Shown piece after piece: positions 22,952-35,835 of a stretch of DNA of 64,000 nucleotides. How positions within the stretch are numbered: position 1 is the stretch's first letter; each line of letters begins with the position of its first letter. This stretch comes from Panaeolus papilionaceus. Lineage: Eukaryota; Basidiomycota; Agaricomycetes; Agaricales. The notes below the pieces were generated by a model, which saw nothing but the letters and a program-made list of their open reading frames with translations, did not search any database and was not told the DNA's origin. Location: NCBI GenBank assembly GCA_015501605.1, contig JADNRZ010000007.1, positions 1,922,001 to 1,986,000 on the forward strand, in the 5' to 3' direction. The position numbers were made by a program, and so were the translations under genes.

Positions 22952-24433
22952 ATGCTGTCACGACTATCCCAAAAATTTAAGAAGAAAGCGCCACGTCGAC
23001 AATGGTCTCCACCCCCAGCATCGAAAACAATCAACACACCTCAGCCCGAGGAAGAGGACAACGACATAGTAGCCACTTTACTCCGTGCTCTACCAGAGGT
23101 TGGCGAACATGTCAATGAAGGGATTCAGTGGACACTCTGGTCGTCCATCCTACCTAGAGAAATTGTTTTTCAAATCATTGACGACGAATTCCACACCGAC
23201 ATTCCAACCCTCCGAAACTTGTCCCTGACGTGCCGCCTCATTCACCTGCATGCCCGAACACATCTTCTGCGCCACATCACAGAGCTGCGATGTGGGACTC
23301 CTCGTACCTCCAACATCAAGCAATTCCTGCGTCTGCTTCACCAGTCGCCAGATATTTTAGGACTTATACAATCACTCAAAATCGCCATTACCACGGCATC
23401 TCATCCCTCTATTTCGTTTCAACAACACAACGCGGAGAGAGCATGCATTTGCTTCCTCATGAAACAGCCTCTTCTCAATCTCACCAGCCTACGACTCACT
23501 CTGAATTTGTCCGGATCCTCTACATACTCCTTGGAGCCCTCGTTCTCCCTTTACACGTCGCTCATCAGCATTTTGGGAAACCCGAAACTTCAGCACCTTA
23601 CTCTGCGCGGAAGTGACGCTTTTTGGACTCGTCTGTTGACATTTGCCCCTAGTGTCGTGGATTTGAACATACGAAATCTCCAGCAAAACTACGGGGATGT
23701 CGCAAAGACGAGGATCCAGCCAATAACGCTCACGATCTGCGACCCCACACCGATCAGCTCATTTCTTGATCCCAATTACGCTGACCTATCCCAAGTGACT
23801 ATCTTTCGGTTCTTTGGAGCCAACAGATCCTTTATTGCTCCCTATATCTCTCAGTTCTCGTCTACACTGACCAGGCTGGAGATGTATATCTATTGGGGAT
23901 CAGAGAATAGTGAGTAAACCTGTAGTAAAAGCGATGATTTATTTTGCCTGCTAATCTGACAATGACCCTGTATAGGTGTTAGCGACGCTGCTCTCAACCT
24001 CAGCTCTTTACGCGCTCTACAGCATTTGACTGCGAGCATACATGTGTACATCTCCAGAGGCGCTTTACACTACGACTCGAACATAAGATTTCGTTGGCTC
24101 ACCAACACTCTCGCTTCCCTACCCGATCCCTGCGCCGTTGAATCAATCAACCTTCTTTTTGGATGTAACGTCCTCCATCATTGCCAATCATTCGATTGGC
24201 AAGGTTTCGACCAGTCGGTATTTGGGTTGCGTCAGAAGTGGGGAGGGTTGAAGACTTTGGATATGGTTTTCTTTCTTGATTACAATCGTGACCTTGACAT
24301 TCTCGGGACGCAATTTGCGGATGAGGTACTACCGGGGGCCTTGCAGAACTTTAGCGGAACAAATGCTTGCCTAAGCGCGAGGTTCGAGACGGGGAAGACC
24401 ATTCACAGTTATCTGCCGGTTGGGGTTCTCTGA
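22952..24433 (+). CDS. F-box/LRR-like protein, family A (long N-terminus)
   Basis: Two exons, 22952-23909 and 23976-24433, join to 471 residues. A basic leader (LSRLSQKFKKKAPRRQW) precedes the F-box-like part (LPREIVFQIIDDEFHTDIPTL then LSLTCRLIH). Leucine-rich segments include LISILGNPKLQHLTLRG and FSSTLTRLEMYIYWG, and the end has WGGLKTLDMVFFLDYNRDLD. The intron is where it is in the paralogs at 13207 and 17603. It is convergent with another F-box gene 44 bp away that has the same predicted length and a related leader (SVLERFRQKLGQ), which suggests an old inverted duplication. Confidence 0.87.
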
Positions 24434-24477
24434 CAAACCCGAAAAATGATATTATTTCCATAGGATAATGTAGCTAC

Positions 24478-25952
24478 CTAGTATTCTGCGTCATCTGTTG
24501 AATGATACAGCGACAGGTACATGGAGGCATCTCGAATGACTTCCACGTTCAAAACTCCCGAAGCCTTGAGCATCGGAAGCACATTTCTAATGGTATCTGG
24601 GTGGATCTCCATCGCCAACTTATCTTCATCCGGGCAGTCGAAGTACGAAATGTGAAATTCTTTCAGCTGGGGCCATATTTCGCGGAGGTTCTCTGGGAAC
24701 AGAGCGTCCAACGACTCCCAGGCTTCCTTAAACGCGGTGATCTCGATGAAGTCGCGCTCCTTAATCGTCGTGCCCATTCTGGTAAGACTCCTCGGCGAGC
24801 GTTGGAAGATAGCGGCGATGATGTGGACTCTGCGCTGGAAAGGACGACTGTTCATCGACACGTCTACATTGACTTGAAGCCGTTTTAGAGAGCATAATGG
24901 CCGAAGATCCAGGTTGTCTATCATCCCTAGACGTTGTGCCGGATTAATTGAAAGAAACCCTGTATCAATACAATTGGTCGCTCACCTGAGGGTAGGAACA
25001 CATCCATCTGTATCGTGAGCTCTTGTAAGTTAGCGAGACACTCTGAAATTTGAGTAATAGGAGATGCATGTAGTAACTCGAGGTGGAGAGATTGAAGAGA
25101 TGAGAAGTCGATTACTTGCGCAAGATCTTTGGTTACACTGGCCGTGGTACTGGCATCGATGTAATGGAGATGTGTCAAGGCAATCTTGGAGGCAACGCTG
25201 CCTGGTCCCACTTTAGTGGGGACCTGAGCCATATTCGTGATAGGAGAGTAACCAGAGAACGCAAGAGACTGGATATTTTGAAATTGAATCCTCATAACGG
25301 GCAGTGGAATTCCTCCACTGACATACGCCAGATGTTTCAATGTGGGAGTGGTGAGTAGCTTTTCAAAAGCTGAGATGATATGTGTTGGTAGCGCCTCCCA
25401 TGATGTCTGGATATCCAATCTACAGCGCTTCAATGCGGGGAAGGGTTTTGTGCATATCTCGACGAGCGATGTGCAGTATTCCTGGAGTTGTGCGACCTTT
25501 TCAGGACGCGTTTGTGCCTGAGAGATCTGTGATAACATGCTCCAGATATTGAGAATACGCAGGTCCTGGATGAAGCTGATAATCTCGGGATACTGCTGGA
25601 TGAGCGACGCGAGCTGTTTCGCGTGTGATGTGGTATCGCTAACCACTGGTAGGATGGTAACCACCCGAAACGAAAGAGGACGACAAAGGATCGATAAACA
25701 TCGACAAGAAGACGCCAGCGCGCGAAGAGGTTGGGGATCGGACCAGAAATAAGACATGATAATGTAGTGTGTCACGTCTTCTGGTAATGGCAGTGTCCAT
25801 TGCAAATCCTGCGAGGCGATGTTGAATAGAGGTGACGATGAGACCGCGTTGTGGATGTCCAACCCACGATGAACTGCTGCAACGCCATCTGCTGGCCTTC
25901 TTCTTTCCCAAGTTTGCCCCAGTTTTTGACGAAATCGTTCTAATACCGACAT
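24478..25952 (-). CDS. F-box/LRR-like protein, family B
   Basis: Two exons, 25952-24986 and 24926-24478, join to 471 residues. The ATG at 25952 (MSVLERFRQKLG) is chosen over one 14 codons upstream because the resulting leader resembles that of the gene at 22952. F-box-like region: LPLPEDVTHYIIMSYFWSDPQ then LRALASSCRCLSILCRPLSF. Later segments are leucine-rich (FEKLLTTPTLKHLAYVSGG, FSSLQSLHLELLHASP). It converges tail to tail with its neighbour, so the two transcripts may overlap. Substrate unknown. Confidence 0.83.
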
Positions 25953-26930
25953 GAGGATGTTCTTCTCTGAGAATTGTGGTTCAACTGTGTTCAACCGTGT
26001 CGGTTAGTTGTCGGCCAGTCACAAAAAGTTCAACAGACTCCGCAAGGGACTCGGAGGCAATGCATACTGTAAATAAAAACTCCGAAAGCAATTGAACTGT
26101 TTGTGTCAGGCGTTTGACAACCAGTTCACAGGCTAAGTATGGCTGGCTGGTATGAATTATATTGGTTACATCATCCTGTTGAACAACAACTGCGTCATGC
26201 TACCTGAATTTGACCTGAATGATGGTCAATCATATCAAAAGTATATTTAGGCTTTTTTTCAAGAATTCCAACAATTATCTGATGGTCGAGGTCGAAAGCT
26301 TGGAGTGCTGAGGGGTCGTGTCGCTACCGGATGCGTCGAACCGCTCAGCCGCTCCAACGGAACACGCGCTAATTAGCCTGTGACCGCGTTCTGAACTCTG
26401 AATTGCGCCTGACATTTCCTGGGTCTCCTATAATTTCGGAAAGCCTCAATGGCACGATTTGATCATGTTTACTTTTTTTTATTCAGTTTTCCGCATATTT
26501 TCTATCCGGCTTCATTTAGTTATCCGTGTTGAGTTGCAGTTGGGTCAGATCACATTACATACATGTACCTTAGACTGATAGGTCTAAGCAAAGTTAAGTC
26601 GTAAATGTATTGCTCTTGTTCTCACATGATAATGACAGAGACAATACCAATTCTGGTTGTGTTCCATGACCGAGTACCCCTTCTGATCAGGTGCTCAGAG
26701 ATATCAAGCTGATTCGTGGAATGTAGGTTAAACGCGCAAGATAGCTTTGTATTCCGACTCGGAGTCGCTTGGAGATACCAGGCCAACGAGGAGGCTAGAC
26801 TTATTTTCGTACGAGATAACGCGTCATTTGAGGGGCATTTATTTAAATGTGTGACATCTGCAATACAAAACGTCGAAAAAAAAAACATGCAAGAACTATA
26901 TCTGTTCCTATGACGAGTGGCTATACGCAA
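25953..26930. other. Intergenic region
   Basis: About 980 bp between the upstream end of one F-box gene and the 3' end of the next, both on the minus strand. Short frames here lack coding character. An A-run of 11 lies at about 26876. Confidence 0.4.
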
Positions 26931-28626
26931 CTAAGCAGCACGGACCAACACCTTCCAGTCGAAAAACGGGTAGTTCTCTGCTTCCACCATGCGTTTCAAC
27001 GCATCCTCAAGATAGCCGCGATAACCCTCCAAATCACCACGTTTACTCCCACTCCGCTCAAAACACACCTGAACCACCACTTTTCTCAACGCTGGAAACC
27101 CACACTCAGTGCGATCACTCAACAGAGTGAGAAGCCACTGAAACAGCATGACATGACAGGACGCTGACTTGAGATCCCAGGCGCGCACCGTGCCATCACG
27201 GGGAACTGGCACAGGGCTGATGAGGAGCGGTAGGTCCAGCACCTCGATGGCGTTGTCGCCTCTGGCGAGGTCGAGGTAGTAATGCAGGGGCTGGATAACG
27301 TCCCTGAAATGGGCAGGGTCGCTTAACACCGCTTGAACACATAACCTCTTCAATGAGCTTTTGCACATTCGAAAGCAGCGGTCAAGTCGGAGTAGGCAGT
27401 ACGCTCTGACTGATTGACGGCTGACAGCCACTGTAAAGCAAAGCAAGGAGTGAGCACAAATGATAATGCATTTTAGGGTCATAGAAAAGTGCGAAATCAA
27501 ATCAAACAAACGTACGTTGTATTTTGACTGACTCCAGGGCTGGAAGGTGATACCAAAACACAGAAGGAGTCGATTCAGTGACATCTGGGCTATTGCCTTT
27601 GTGGGTCTCGAGACTGATGACCACACCATTCACGTTTGGAAACGCAGTTATCCCTGCCCGTTTTGCTGCGCGGCAGATGGTCAGAACGGGGTTAAACTCG
27701 TTACAGACTGAAAGGGCGCGCAATTTCGGGAAATACAAGGCATTGTCCTGACATGAGTCGAAGTTGAGATACGCCGGCCAGCCGTAGCCGAATGAAACCT
27801 CTTCGAGGTCGGTGAAGTATGATAGGGCTGCTAATTCAAATTCGGTTTCATGCATTGAAAATTTCGTCATCCGGATTCTGGGCGATGTTGATGTGTCGGT
27901 GCGCCCGTGAGGGAAAAATGGTCCCCATTGAGAGAACATCACCGAGTCGACGCTGAGAGTTTTGAGTCTCGGGGCGGTGAGGATTTGGAAGATAGGCGCC
28001 CCGAGAACACCATGGAGATGTAGAGTGGTAAGCTTGCTGGTGGAGGTGAAGTAGTCGAAGAATTTCCTGAACCCGTTGTCGTCGTAGTATCGAATCCGAG
28101 TCTCGTAATTCGATTGAACGGTGCGTATTGATAGAGTGTCAACGTTAAGGAGGCGTAGGACGGGTAGTAGGTTGGCGATGTCGGTATCGCCTGGGAAGAT
28201 GAACGGTGTTGTGCGGTGGTATGAGAGTCGACGAATATACTTCGAGATTTCGGGGGTGGTGACGATGAGTTCAGCTAATCTACGACGAGCTGAGGGGTTT
28301 GTTGGGCCGATTTCGACCTCGCGAAAGAGGTGCGGGAGACACAATGCGCGAAAAGACTTGCATGCGACAGCACACGCCCTCAACGCAGACAGAATGTCGG
28401 ACGCGCACGGAGACGGATAGAGTCTATCCGAAGCATCCACGAGGCTTTTGACGATGAGGTCGAAGATTTCTAGGGGGAAAACAGGAGGGCGCCACGAGAG
28501 AGTATTAAGATGGGCTTGGATCATTGTAGAGGGATGGAGGTGCTCTAGAAGGGGGAGATTTGAAGAGGGCAGAGCAAGGCATGTAGACGGATGGTGTTGC
28601 AATATAAAGACCTTCTGTGACGGCAT
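26931..28626 (-). CDS. F-box/LRR-like protein, family C
   Basis: Two exons, 28626-27516 and 27430-26931, join to 536 residues. F-box-like region: FPLEIFDLIVKSLVDASDRL then LRACAVACKSFRALCLPHLFREV near residues 48-105. Leucine-rich segments follow: FTSTSKLTTLHLHGVLGAPIFQIL and LAALSYFTDLEEVSFGYG. A second in-frame ATG 34 codons in (MIQAHLNTLSW) is an equally good start. This copy differs in sequence from families A and B. Predicted role: SCF substrate adaptor. Confidence 0.82.
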
Positions 28627-30150
28627 GTCAACTTGCCAGCAATCGGGTAGGCAGCCCTGTGAACCCCTATATGTGGGCTAAACGGTTCTAAAAGAGGCAC
28701 CGCCACCGGGCTAGTCAAATGGGACGAGGTCAAGCTCGGATGTCCTGGGCTCGGACCAGTCCAGTTCCGATGAAAATGCACCCCAGCCCAGTCTGTTCAA
28801 GACTTCAACTGACCACAAGGCAGATACACAGCGATAAGGTTTAAAAACAGTTCAGAACTAAATTTAGGAAGGTGTAACCGAAAACCTGCATTGGGCTTTG
28901 GATTGAAGGTGGGTTTATTTCATTCAGCAAAAGTCTACACAGGAACAGAACTTTGTATGCGAGTAAGGTGATAAATATCGTCGTAGGAACATGACAAACA
29001 TACATGTACGGAAAGCTCGGTAAAACGGCACACATCAGGCGGCTATTTTACTACAAAACCAGGAAAAAAACCGATAAGGACGAAAATTAGGAGGATGAGA
29101 ATCGGAGAAAAAGTGAAAAAATCAAGGGAAAAAACCGCCATCAGATATATCCATGCCCGTCCCTTTGTTAGTAACAAGGTTGTGGTGCCGAACGAGCGAT
29201 GTCAAAGCCTGCCAGTATCTCGAAAGAAGAGGTCGGCTCAACGCGCTGCACCTGGGTTATCATCATGAGCGGTATTGATTGTGGAAGAATCTAAGAAACA
29301 ATTTTCATTCAGGGACGGTTTATAAAGGCTTTGGGAATCCCACAAGCACGTGACTGACATGGCCTCATGGGGTGCTGCTCACAGCTTGCTACCAACTGTT
29401 CATCTTGAACTCATATCGACCGACGAGTAATGAACCATATCACTTGTAGCTCAATGTGTGAAGCCTTATGGTATTTTTGTATGGCTATGCACGGTTTGAG
29501 CACCTAAGTATGTGTTCCAAGCTTTCTCTGATGTTCACGGGTTAACTGACGAGTTCCACCGAATTCATAGATGATATTTATGGCTTTCAATTGCCCCAGA
29601 GTGAGCTTAAAGGCCTAAAGGCGGGCATAAGATTCCTATTGGCTCGATTTACACAGAGCAGAACAATCTGGGGGTGATTTTTAAATGCTGCTATTTCCGC
29701 CTGACCGCCAATTTAAACGGCCGACATGCAGACGTCACGTATTCATTGTCGCCGAGATATCTTCGTGCAAGCCATCTAAAGGTTCGCAAAATCAAGATAG
29801 CTTATCTCTGTCGATCTGAATTTATTTAATTACAGGTTCCCGCTAGGGTCGTCCTGGTTAAAGAAAGGGGACTACGTTTCTGAGCGAAGTGGGCGCTTGG
29901 ATGTGATTAATGTCTCTTTTGTGGACACCAACTCCTAGGCAGAGCCTCTGCTTCGGTGTGATTGTTCCCGATTTATCCTGCCTGTCTGTTCTCACTTGAT
30001 CACCCACGCTGCAGACGTTAAGCATAATGCATGTTCCGCGGTGCTAGGCTTGCGGAAGTATAAAAGTCTGGAGCTACATGACGCACCTTTTGCTCTTGAT
30101 TGCAACCCTGGACCAGTCCTTCCCCACAAAACAACTGCGTTCGACGACAA
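28627..30150. other. Intergenic region, 1.5 kb
   Basis: Divergent region between the family C F-box gene and the DUF6699 gene. It includes AT-rich stretches and no reading frame I would defend. No tRNA or terminal repeats seen. Confidence 0.4.
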
Positions 30151-32066
30151 ATGCCGTGGTTTTGGACGAAAAGCAAGAATCAGCGACAGAGTGCTCAGCA
30201 GCAGCAGGCTCCTGGTCCGTTATTTTTTCCGTTTTGACGTTTTGTTACATTGATTTTTCCGTAGAACAGACTAGCAGTGGAAGTGCGTTATTTGGAGCCT
30301 TGCCCTCTTCAAAAAATCAAACATTACCTCCCCATCGATCCCCGATCCCACCATCAGCACCTCCTCCCCGCCAACGTACCTCCCGTCAGACGGCTTCTCA
30401 ACCCGATCTACACAAACACTATCCTCCGACGGGCTATAACACACGACCTCTGCCAGTACCACCACCCCGTCATGACTATAATTCACCGACGCAGCCTGCT
30501 TTTGTTCCGTATGCCTTTTCGCATCCAGCGTACGACGTGTCCCGTTATTACCCTCAACAACCGGGATACTATCCGACGGCAAATGGGCCACCACCCTCAA
30601 GTTCAAATCGCTATGCCTTTCCCCAATCTGCGAGTCATGCTCCTCAAACCGAACCGTACCATCATCCTCGGGAACAACCTCGGCCACATCACAGCTCTTT
30701 TCCTCCCATAGCTCCTACGCCTGTTGAGGAAAGACGTGGACGTCAGACAAATACATGGCCAATGAATGGGCAACCTCACAGGTACCTGGAACCTCCTCAG
30801 AGCACCGATCGTCCCAGTAGACGAGATCGTTCTTCAAGGTCACGAGAGGACGTACGGGCAGGGGGACATTCTTCATCAACCAGAGTTCCACATCCGCCGA
30901 GCACCAACCCTTATTCAGCACGAGCCAACCTTCAAGCTCAGCAGCAGCACCCAATTTCCGCACAACCCCCACCTCGATCACAGCCTAACCATGCGCCGGT
31001 CACCAATCCCAGAGATGTAGCACACTCCAATGCTGCTGCTGCTGCGCTAGTTCCAAGATCACAAACCCAATATCCATACGGCTCACATTCCGCTCAGCGG
31101 CCATCGCCGAGCCACGAGAACATTCATGCTGCCCCTCATTCCCGTCCCGATCGTCATCCCACCCATCCACCCGTAACCGAGAGCAGTACTTACCACCGTG
31201 ACGCTGCCCGAGCGAGTCGGGAGTCATTGCAGCACAGTAGAAATCGTTCACGGCCTGATACACCTCACAGTTGGGATTCATCATGGCAACATCCACCCAC
31301 AGGCCCAGCACCCACATCTCAAAGCAGACGTCCCGCTACACCTGGGCTAGTTCCCCAATCACGTCGGCCCGCTATGATACGCAACGACGACTGTCCCACC
31401 GATCAGGTTGCAGAGACGGAAATTAATGGTAGACCCGATCATCCCTTGAACCGTCGTCCACTGCCTCTATACCGCGACGGCGACCCCAAACAATTCTCCA
31501 TGCGGTCCAACCTCTCCAACCCACCCAAAACCTTCCCCTTCGTTGACTGGGATATCAGCTTACCCGCTGATAAAGCCGTGAGCTGTCTCACAGCTGAAAA
31601 TCGCGCACCTTATGACACAAGGATTCCGATATTTCAACCGCCTGTTACGTGTATATGTATCAAGACGATGGAGCACAGGAGTACGAGGATTGCGATTAAG
31701 CGTTGGGGTGGGATTGTGGTGTGGCGGCGGGGAAAGCCTCTGACGATTTCGGATGTGTTTGAAGAGATACGGGCGTACTTCCAGGTTCCTCTCACCCCGG
31801 CCGATATCGAGACGTTTAGCCCGGATATGCGGATGTTGGTGGAAGATTCACATCGGCAGCGGGTAGAGAGGGATAGGAAAAATGGATTGGATGTGTCCAG
31901 GGAGCGACTACGCAGGTTGGACACCTTGCTTCTTCAGTATCGGTATGCGGGCTTGCAGTTTGATCCTCATCATTTCTGGGAGACGCGTGAGCTGTATTTG
32001 CGGCTACAGCACGTTTCATGGTTCAAGGGCCTGGGGCCCTCTGTCACTGGATCTGGACGCCGGTAG
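30151..32066 (+). CDS. DUF6699 domain protein with long proline-rich N-terminus
   Basis: Two exons, 30151-30214 and 30265-32066, join to 621 residues. The start MPWFWTKSKNQRQ is supported by the GT...AG intron that joins QQQQAPG to the proline-rich part. Residues 30-440 are disordered, rich in Pro/Ser/His/Arg/Gln. The C-terminal 170 residues form the only folded domain, with FPFVDWDISLPADKAVS, IKTMEHRSTRIAIKRWGGIVV and ISDVFEEIRAYFQVPLT, which fits the basidiomycete DUF6699 pattern (a beta-rich domain then an amphipathic helix). No enzymatic residues are evident. Function unknown. Confidence 0.82.
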
Positions 32067-32574
32067 CCCCTGATTTTCGTAGGCAACATAAAATGATTAT
32101 TTCTGGAGACAAATTTTAACATTATTCACTAACTGTACCATTATTTCGCTTACTTTCACTCTGGAGACGTGGAAGATCTTCGATCTGTACCTCATGTCAT
32201 TTTTGCTTGTATGTATACATATGTACCTATACGTCTATGCACGTCCTCGTTGTAACAATAGAACAAATTGACAACACGTTGATGCGTCAGACGGGATCTA
32301 AACGTGAGCCTCGGAACGAACAAGTGTTCACAAGACTCTATCTAGGCTATTCCAATGGTCACGATTTCGCTAAAGAACCACAACCCTCGTCTTCTACTTC
32401 GGTGTATTGTCATCCTTCCCAGGGTAGCATAATCCTATCCCACACAAGCATTCTAGATTTAACCGCACTTCCCAATCCCCACATTTGTTTTGTCGCTGAT
32501 TGCTTCACTCAATCACCACCCACTTTATTTTCCAGCGTTATCTGTCAAAAGCCCCAACTAAGGCACCACAAGCC
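32067..32574. other. Intergenic region upstream of D-lactate dehydrogenase
   Basis: 508 bp with no supported gene. Frames extending from here into the dehydrogenase gene lack an ATG before 32575. Confidence 0.4.
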
Positions 32575-35500
32575 ATGCTCCGCACCAAACTGCATGGCAT
32601 TGCCAGTCTCTCTATGACGAGTAGTGGTGGTAGCAGAGCCCAAGCCACGACTCTTCCACGGACTCTAACAGCAGTGCAATCCAATCTAGCTGGCAAACCA
32701 ACCCAATTGCGGGCATCATTCCATCCTTCACATTCCACTGCAACTTCAATTGGAGTTACTGCGAGTGGACGTCCAACCCAGATCTACTCTCGGGCTCTAT
32801 CAACCACGTCTAGTGCACCTCCCCGTTCTGGCACTACAGGCAAAAAGCCCTCTCCCGGCCCGCGGACCGGCAAAGCGATAACGACGTCAATTTTGCTGTC
32901 TGCAGCTATTGGAACGATGCTAGGCTTTGGGCTGGCGAAATCTTCGTTACTTGGGGATGGAGCGAGGGTAAATAAGAATGATGTGGATGACGACGAGCCA
33001 CGGTTTGGATCTCCGGAGGAATTTGCGCAGGCGATTGTGGAATTGAAGAATACGTTCCCTGAAGGAAGTAGTAATGTGACCGTCGCTGATGACCCAGATG
33101 AATTGCATACCCATGGGTTTTCGGAAAATGACCATCACCCTGGTGAGTGACAATGAAAACAATGGGCTAGCAGGCTTCATTAGTACCCTAGTGTGGATGT
33201 ATGAAAATGAGGTTGCTGACAAACCTTGATGCTTTGGCTTTTTGGATATACACAGGCGTCAACCCGAGTGTCGTTGTTTATCCGTCATGTACTGAGGATG
33301 TCGTCAAGATTGTTAAAATTGCCACCAAATACCGCATGCCGGTCATCCCATACTCGGGTGCGACAAGCCTTGAAGGTCAATATCGTGGTGTGAGTATCAC
33401 ATATCCACCAGATGCTTTTCATTGTCGCCACTGGCTTTTCATTTCCACCTATTCGCTCTCTCATCATCTACATCCATTCCTGCTTCATATTCCTGCGCAG
33501 CAGCTCGTCGTTCAACCCTAATTTTAAATGAATGAAATTAACCAACGTACCCTTTCCCCATAGCACGAGACTGGTGGAATCTGCGTCGACATGCGCAACA
33601 TGGATGAGATTCTAGAAATTCATGGTGAGTTCATAATGACATTCTCGGCGAGAGCCTCGTGTTTTGCACGCGTTTCTCTGTAGTGATGTCCAATTCAATT
33701 TGAGTCAGACTGCAATCACTGACGCACATTCTCTCCGTGCCTTTCCTTGCTTTTAACAGAGGACGACGGCGATCTGGTTTGTCAGCCTGGAGTAAGATGG
33801 ATGGACGTGAATGAAGTGCTCAAAGACAAAGGTAAGCTTTATCTCACCTTTGCGGCATTCACACCAAGCCCTTCCTGTGCAAAACCCTTATACCAAACCA
33901 ACCCTTAACAATTAATGGCCTTATATTGACTCTTCACTCCAGGCATACCACTTTTCTTCCCTGTGAGGTTAATGTGAAGCTAGATAAGCATCCCAAATGA
34001 AATTAACCACTAGATCCACCCTCCACCCTACCTTATATTATAGATCGACCCCGCACCTGGAGCTACCATCGGCGGAATGCTCAGCACAGGTTGTTCTGGA
34101 AGTACGTTACGCTTTCCTTTTTCTCTGAGCTAAACGCCGCTGAAGTGAATGGGACGGATGACTCATGACTTGTGATTGCTGCTGCGGTGCCCTGCATCAC
34201 GTCGTCATTCGTTGTGGTCCTCAAAGCAAAATTTAAAAGGAGAACTCACATGCTAATGCCTCATAATAGCCAACGCGGTCCGGTATGGAACAGCTAAAGC
34301 AGAATGGTTTTTGAATGCGGTGAGCACCAAAATAAAGTTCATGTCTCTATTGCTGTGATATGACGCTGAACAATATTTTTTGGTCGCCTCATCTTTATTT
34401 AGACCGTGGTGTTGCCCTCGGGGGAAGTGATCAAAACTCGTCGGAGATCCCGGAAATCGTCAACGGGATTTGACACGACCAAGTTGTTTATCGGTGCTGA
34501 AGGGACCCTTGGAATCGTCACTGAAGGTGTGTAAATATATCTCGACATTGTAAGGGAAAGAGAATTACGTCCAAGGGCTTACATTTTTAAAATTAAAAAG
34601 TGACGATAAGGTTGGCACCGCTTCTCCCAACGACTGTAGCGGTTGTCCAATTTCCTAATGTTGAAAAGGCGACAGAAGCTGTCATAGACGTGCTTAAAAC
34701 TGGGGTTGGAATCCGTAAGTGACCAATTCATCATCGCAAAGAAAAATTCCCAACATACCAAAAAAAATAAATGACAGAGTGCGTTGAATTGGTGGACAAC
34801 ATATTCATGGCTGCGACGAATAAATATGGAATGTCAAAACGCAAATGGCCAGAAAAAGACAGTTTGTTCTTCAAATTCCAAGGACCCACACCTGCTTCCC
34901 TAAAAGAAACGGCAGCGATCACAAAGAAGATTGTGGAGAAACACGGGGGCACAGGCTTCCAGCTGGCTAGGAACGAGCAGGAAGCATCTGAGTTATGGGC
35001 TGATAGGAAAAATGCTCATTATTCGGGTTTGGCGTTCGTTGAGGGAAGCAAAGGGTGGCCAACGGATGTTTGGTAAGTTGAGCCTTTTTGGCGATGAATG
35101 GAAATCTAGCCTGTTGGAAAGCGAGCTAATAAATTTTGATTCAGCGTTCCGATATCAAAATTGCCACAACTCTTATACGAAACCAAGGAAGATATAAAAG
35201 AGTCAGGGCTGGTGTCGACGATCGTTGGTCATGTAGGAGACGGCAATTTCCATGCGATGATCCTGTTCAGGACAGAGGAGGAGAAAGAGATAGCCAAAGG
35301 TCTTGTGAAGAGGATGGTAAAACGCGCCATTGCTCTAGACGGAACATGTGAGAATTCCAACGGACGTCTAGCCCAGGTTGCCATGAACTGAATAAATCTG
35401 AATAGGTACCGGTGAGCATGGAGTGGGAATAGGAAAGAAAGAGTATCTCGTCGAGGAGCTTGGAGAAGGCACTGTGGCGCTCATGAAGAAGATTAAAAAG

Positions 35501-35624
35501 ACGATAGATCCTCTTGGGTTGTTTAATCCAGGAAAGGTGTGTGCATTCAACTCAAACAGTCGCGTCAAGAATCTGAATAAATATTCATTAGCTTTACCCG
35601 GACTCCACGAGGGAGAAAAAATGA
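32575..35624 (+). CDS. DLD1: Mitochondrial D-lactate dehydrogenase (cytochrome)
   Basis: Thirteen exons: 32575-33142, 33256-33389, 33564-33624, 33760-33831, 33943-33962, 34044-34101, 34270-34319, 34403-34526, 34601-34714, 34778-35072, 35145-35347, 35406-35536 and 35592-35624, all in phase, 620 residues. It oxidises D-lactate to pyruvate and passes electrons to cytochrome c. A long Ser/Arg-rich mitochondrial leader is followed by a hydrophobic segment near 100-125 ([21 protein letters not shown]). The FAD-binding domain follows with [47 protein letters not shown] and [13 protein letters not shown]. The C-terminal domain has [14 protein letters not shown] and the signature [12 protein letters not shown] near 567, ending NPGKLYP. 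Exon 5 is only 20 nt long. The last intron restores the family ending LYP. Confidence 0.95.
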
Positions 35625-35835
35625 AACACACCTTTAACTAACCAGTCATGGGCGATTGTCGCGAGGCCATCAAGTATCAATACATGCGTAGAAATGCGAA
35701 TGTTGACTGCAATTTTATTTGAGTTGAGTAAATAAGATTATACGAGTGCGCAATTAAGAGGGGGTTATCACGAATTAAATAACTTGCCAACAACATTACG
35801 ACATGCAGTCCACTGCTCGCCAAGTATAGTACGGT

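Noticed and set aside
30277..31317. Alternative frames over the proline-rich part of the DUF6699 protein
   Set aside because: They are shadows of a low-complexity region; only one frame links to the folded C-terminal domain.
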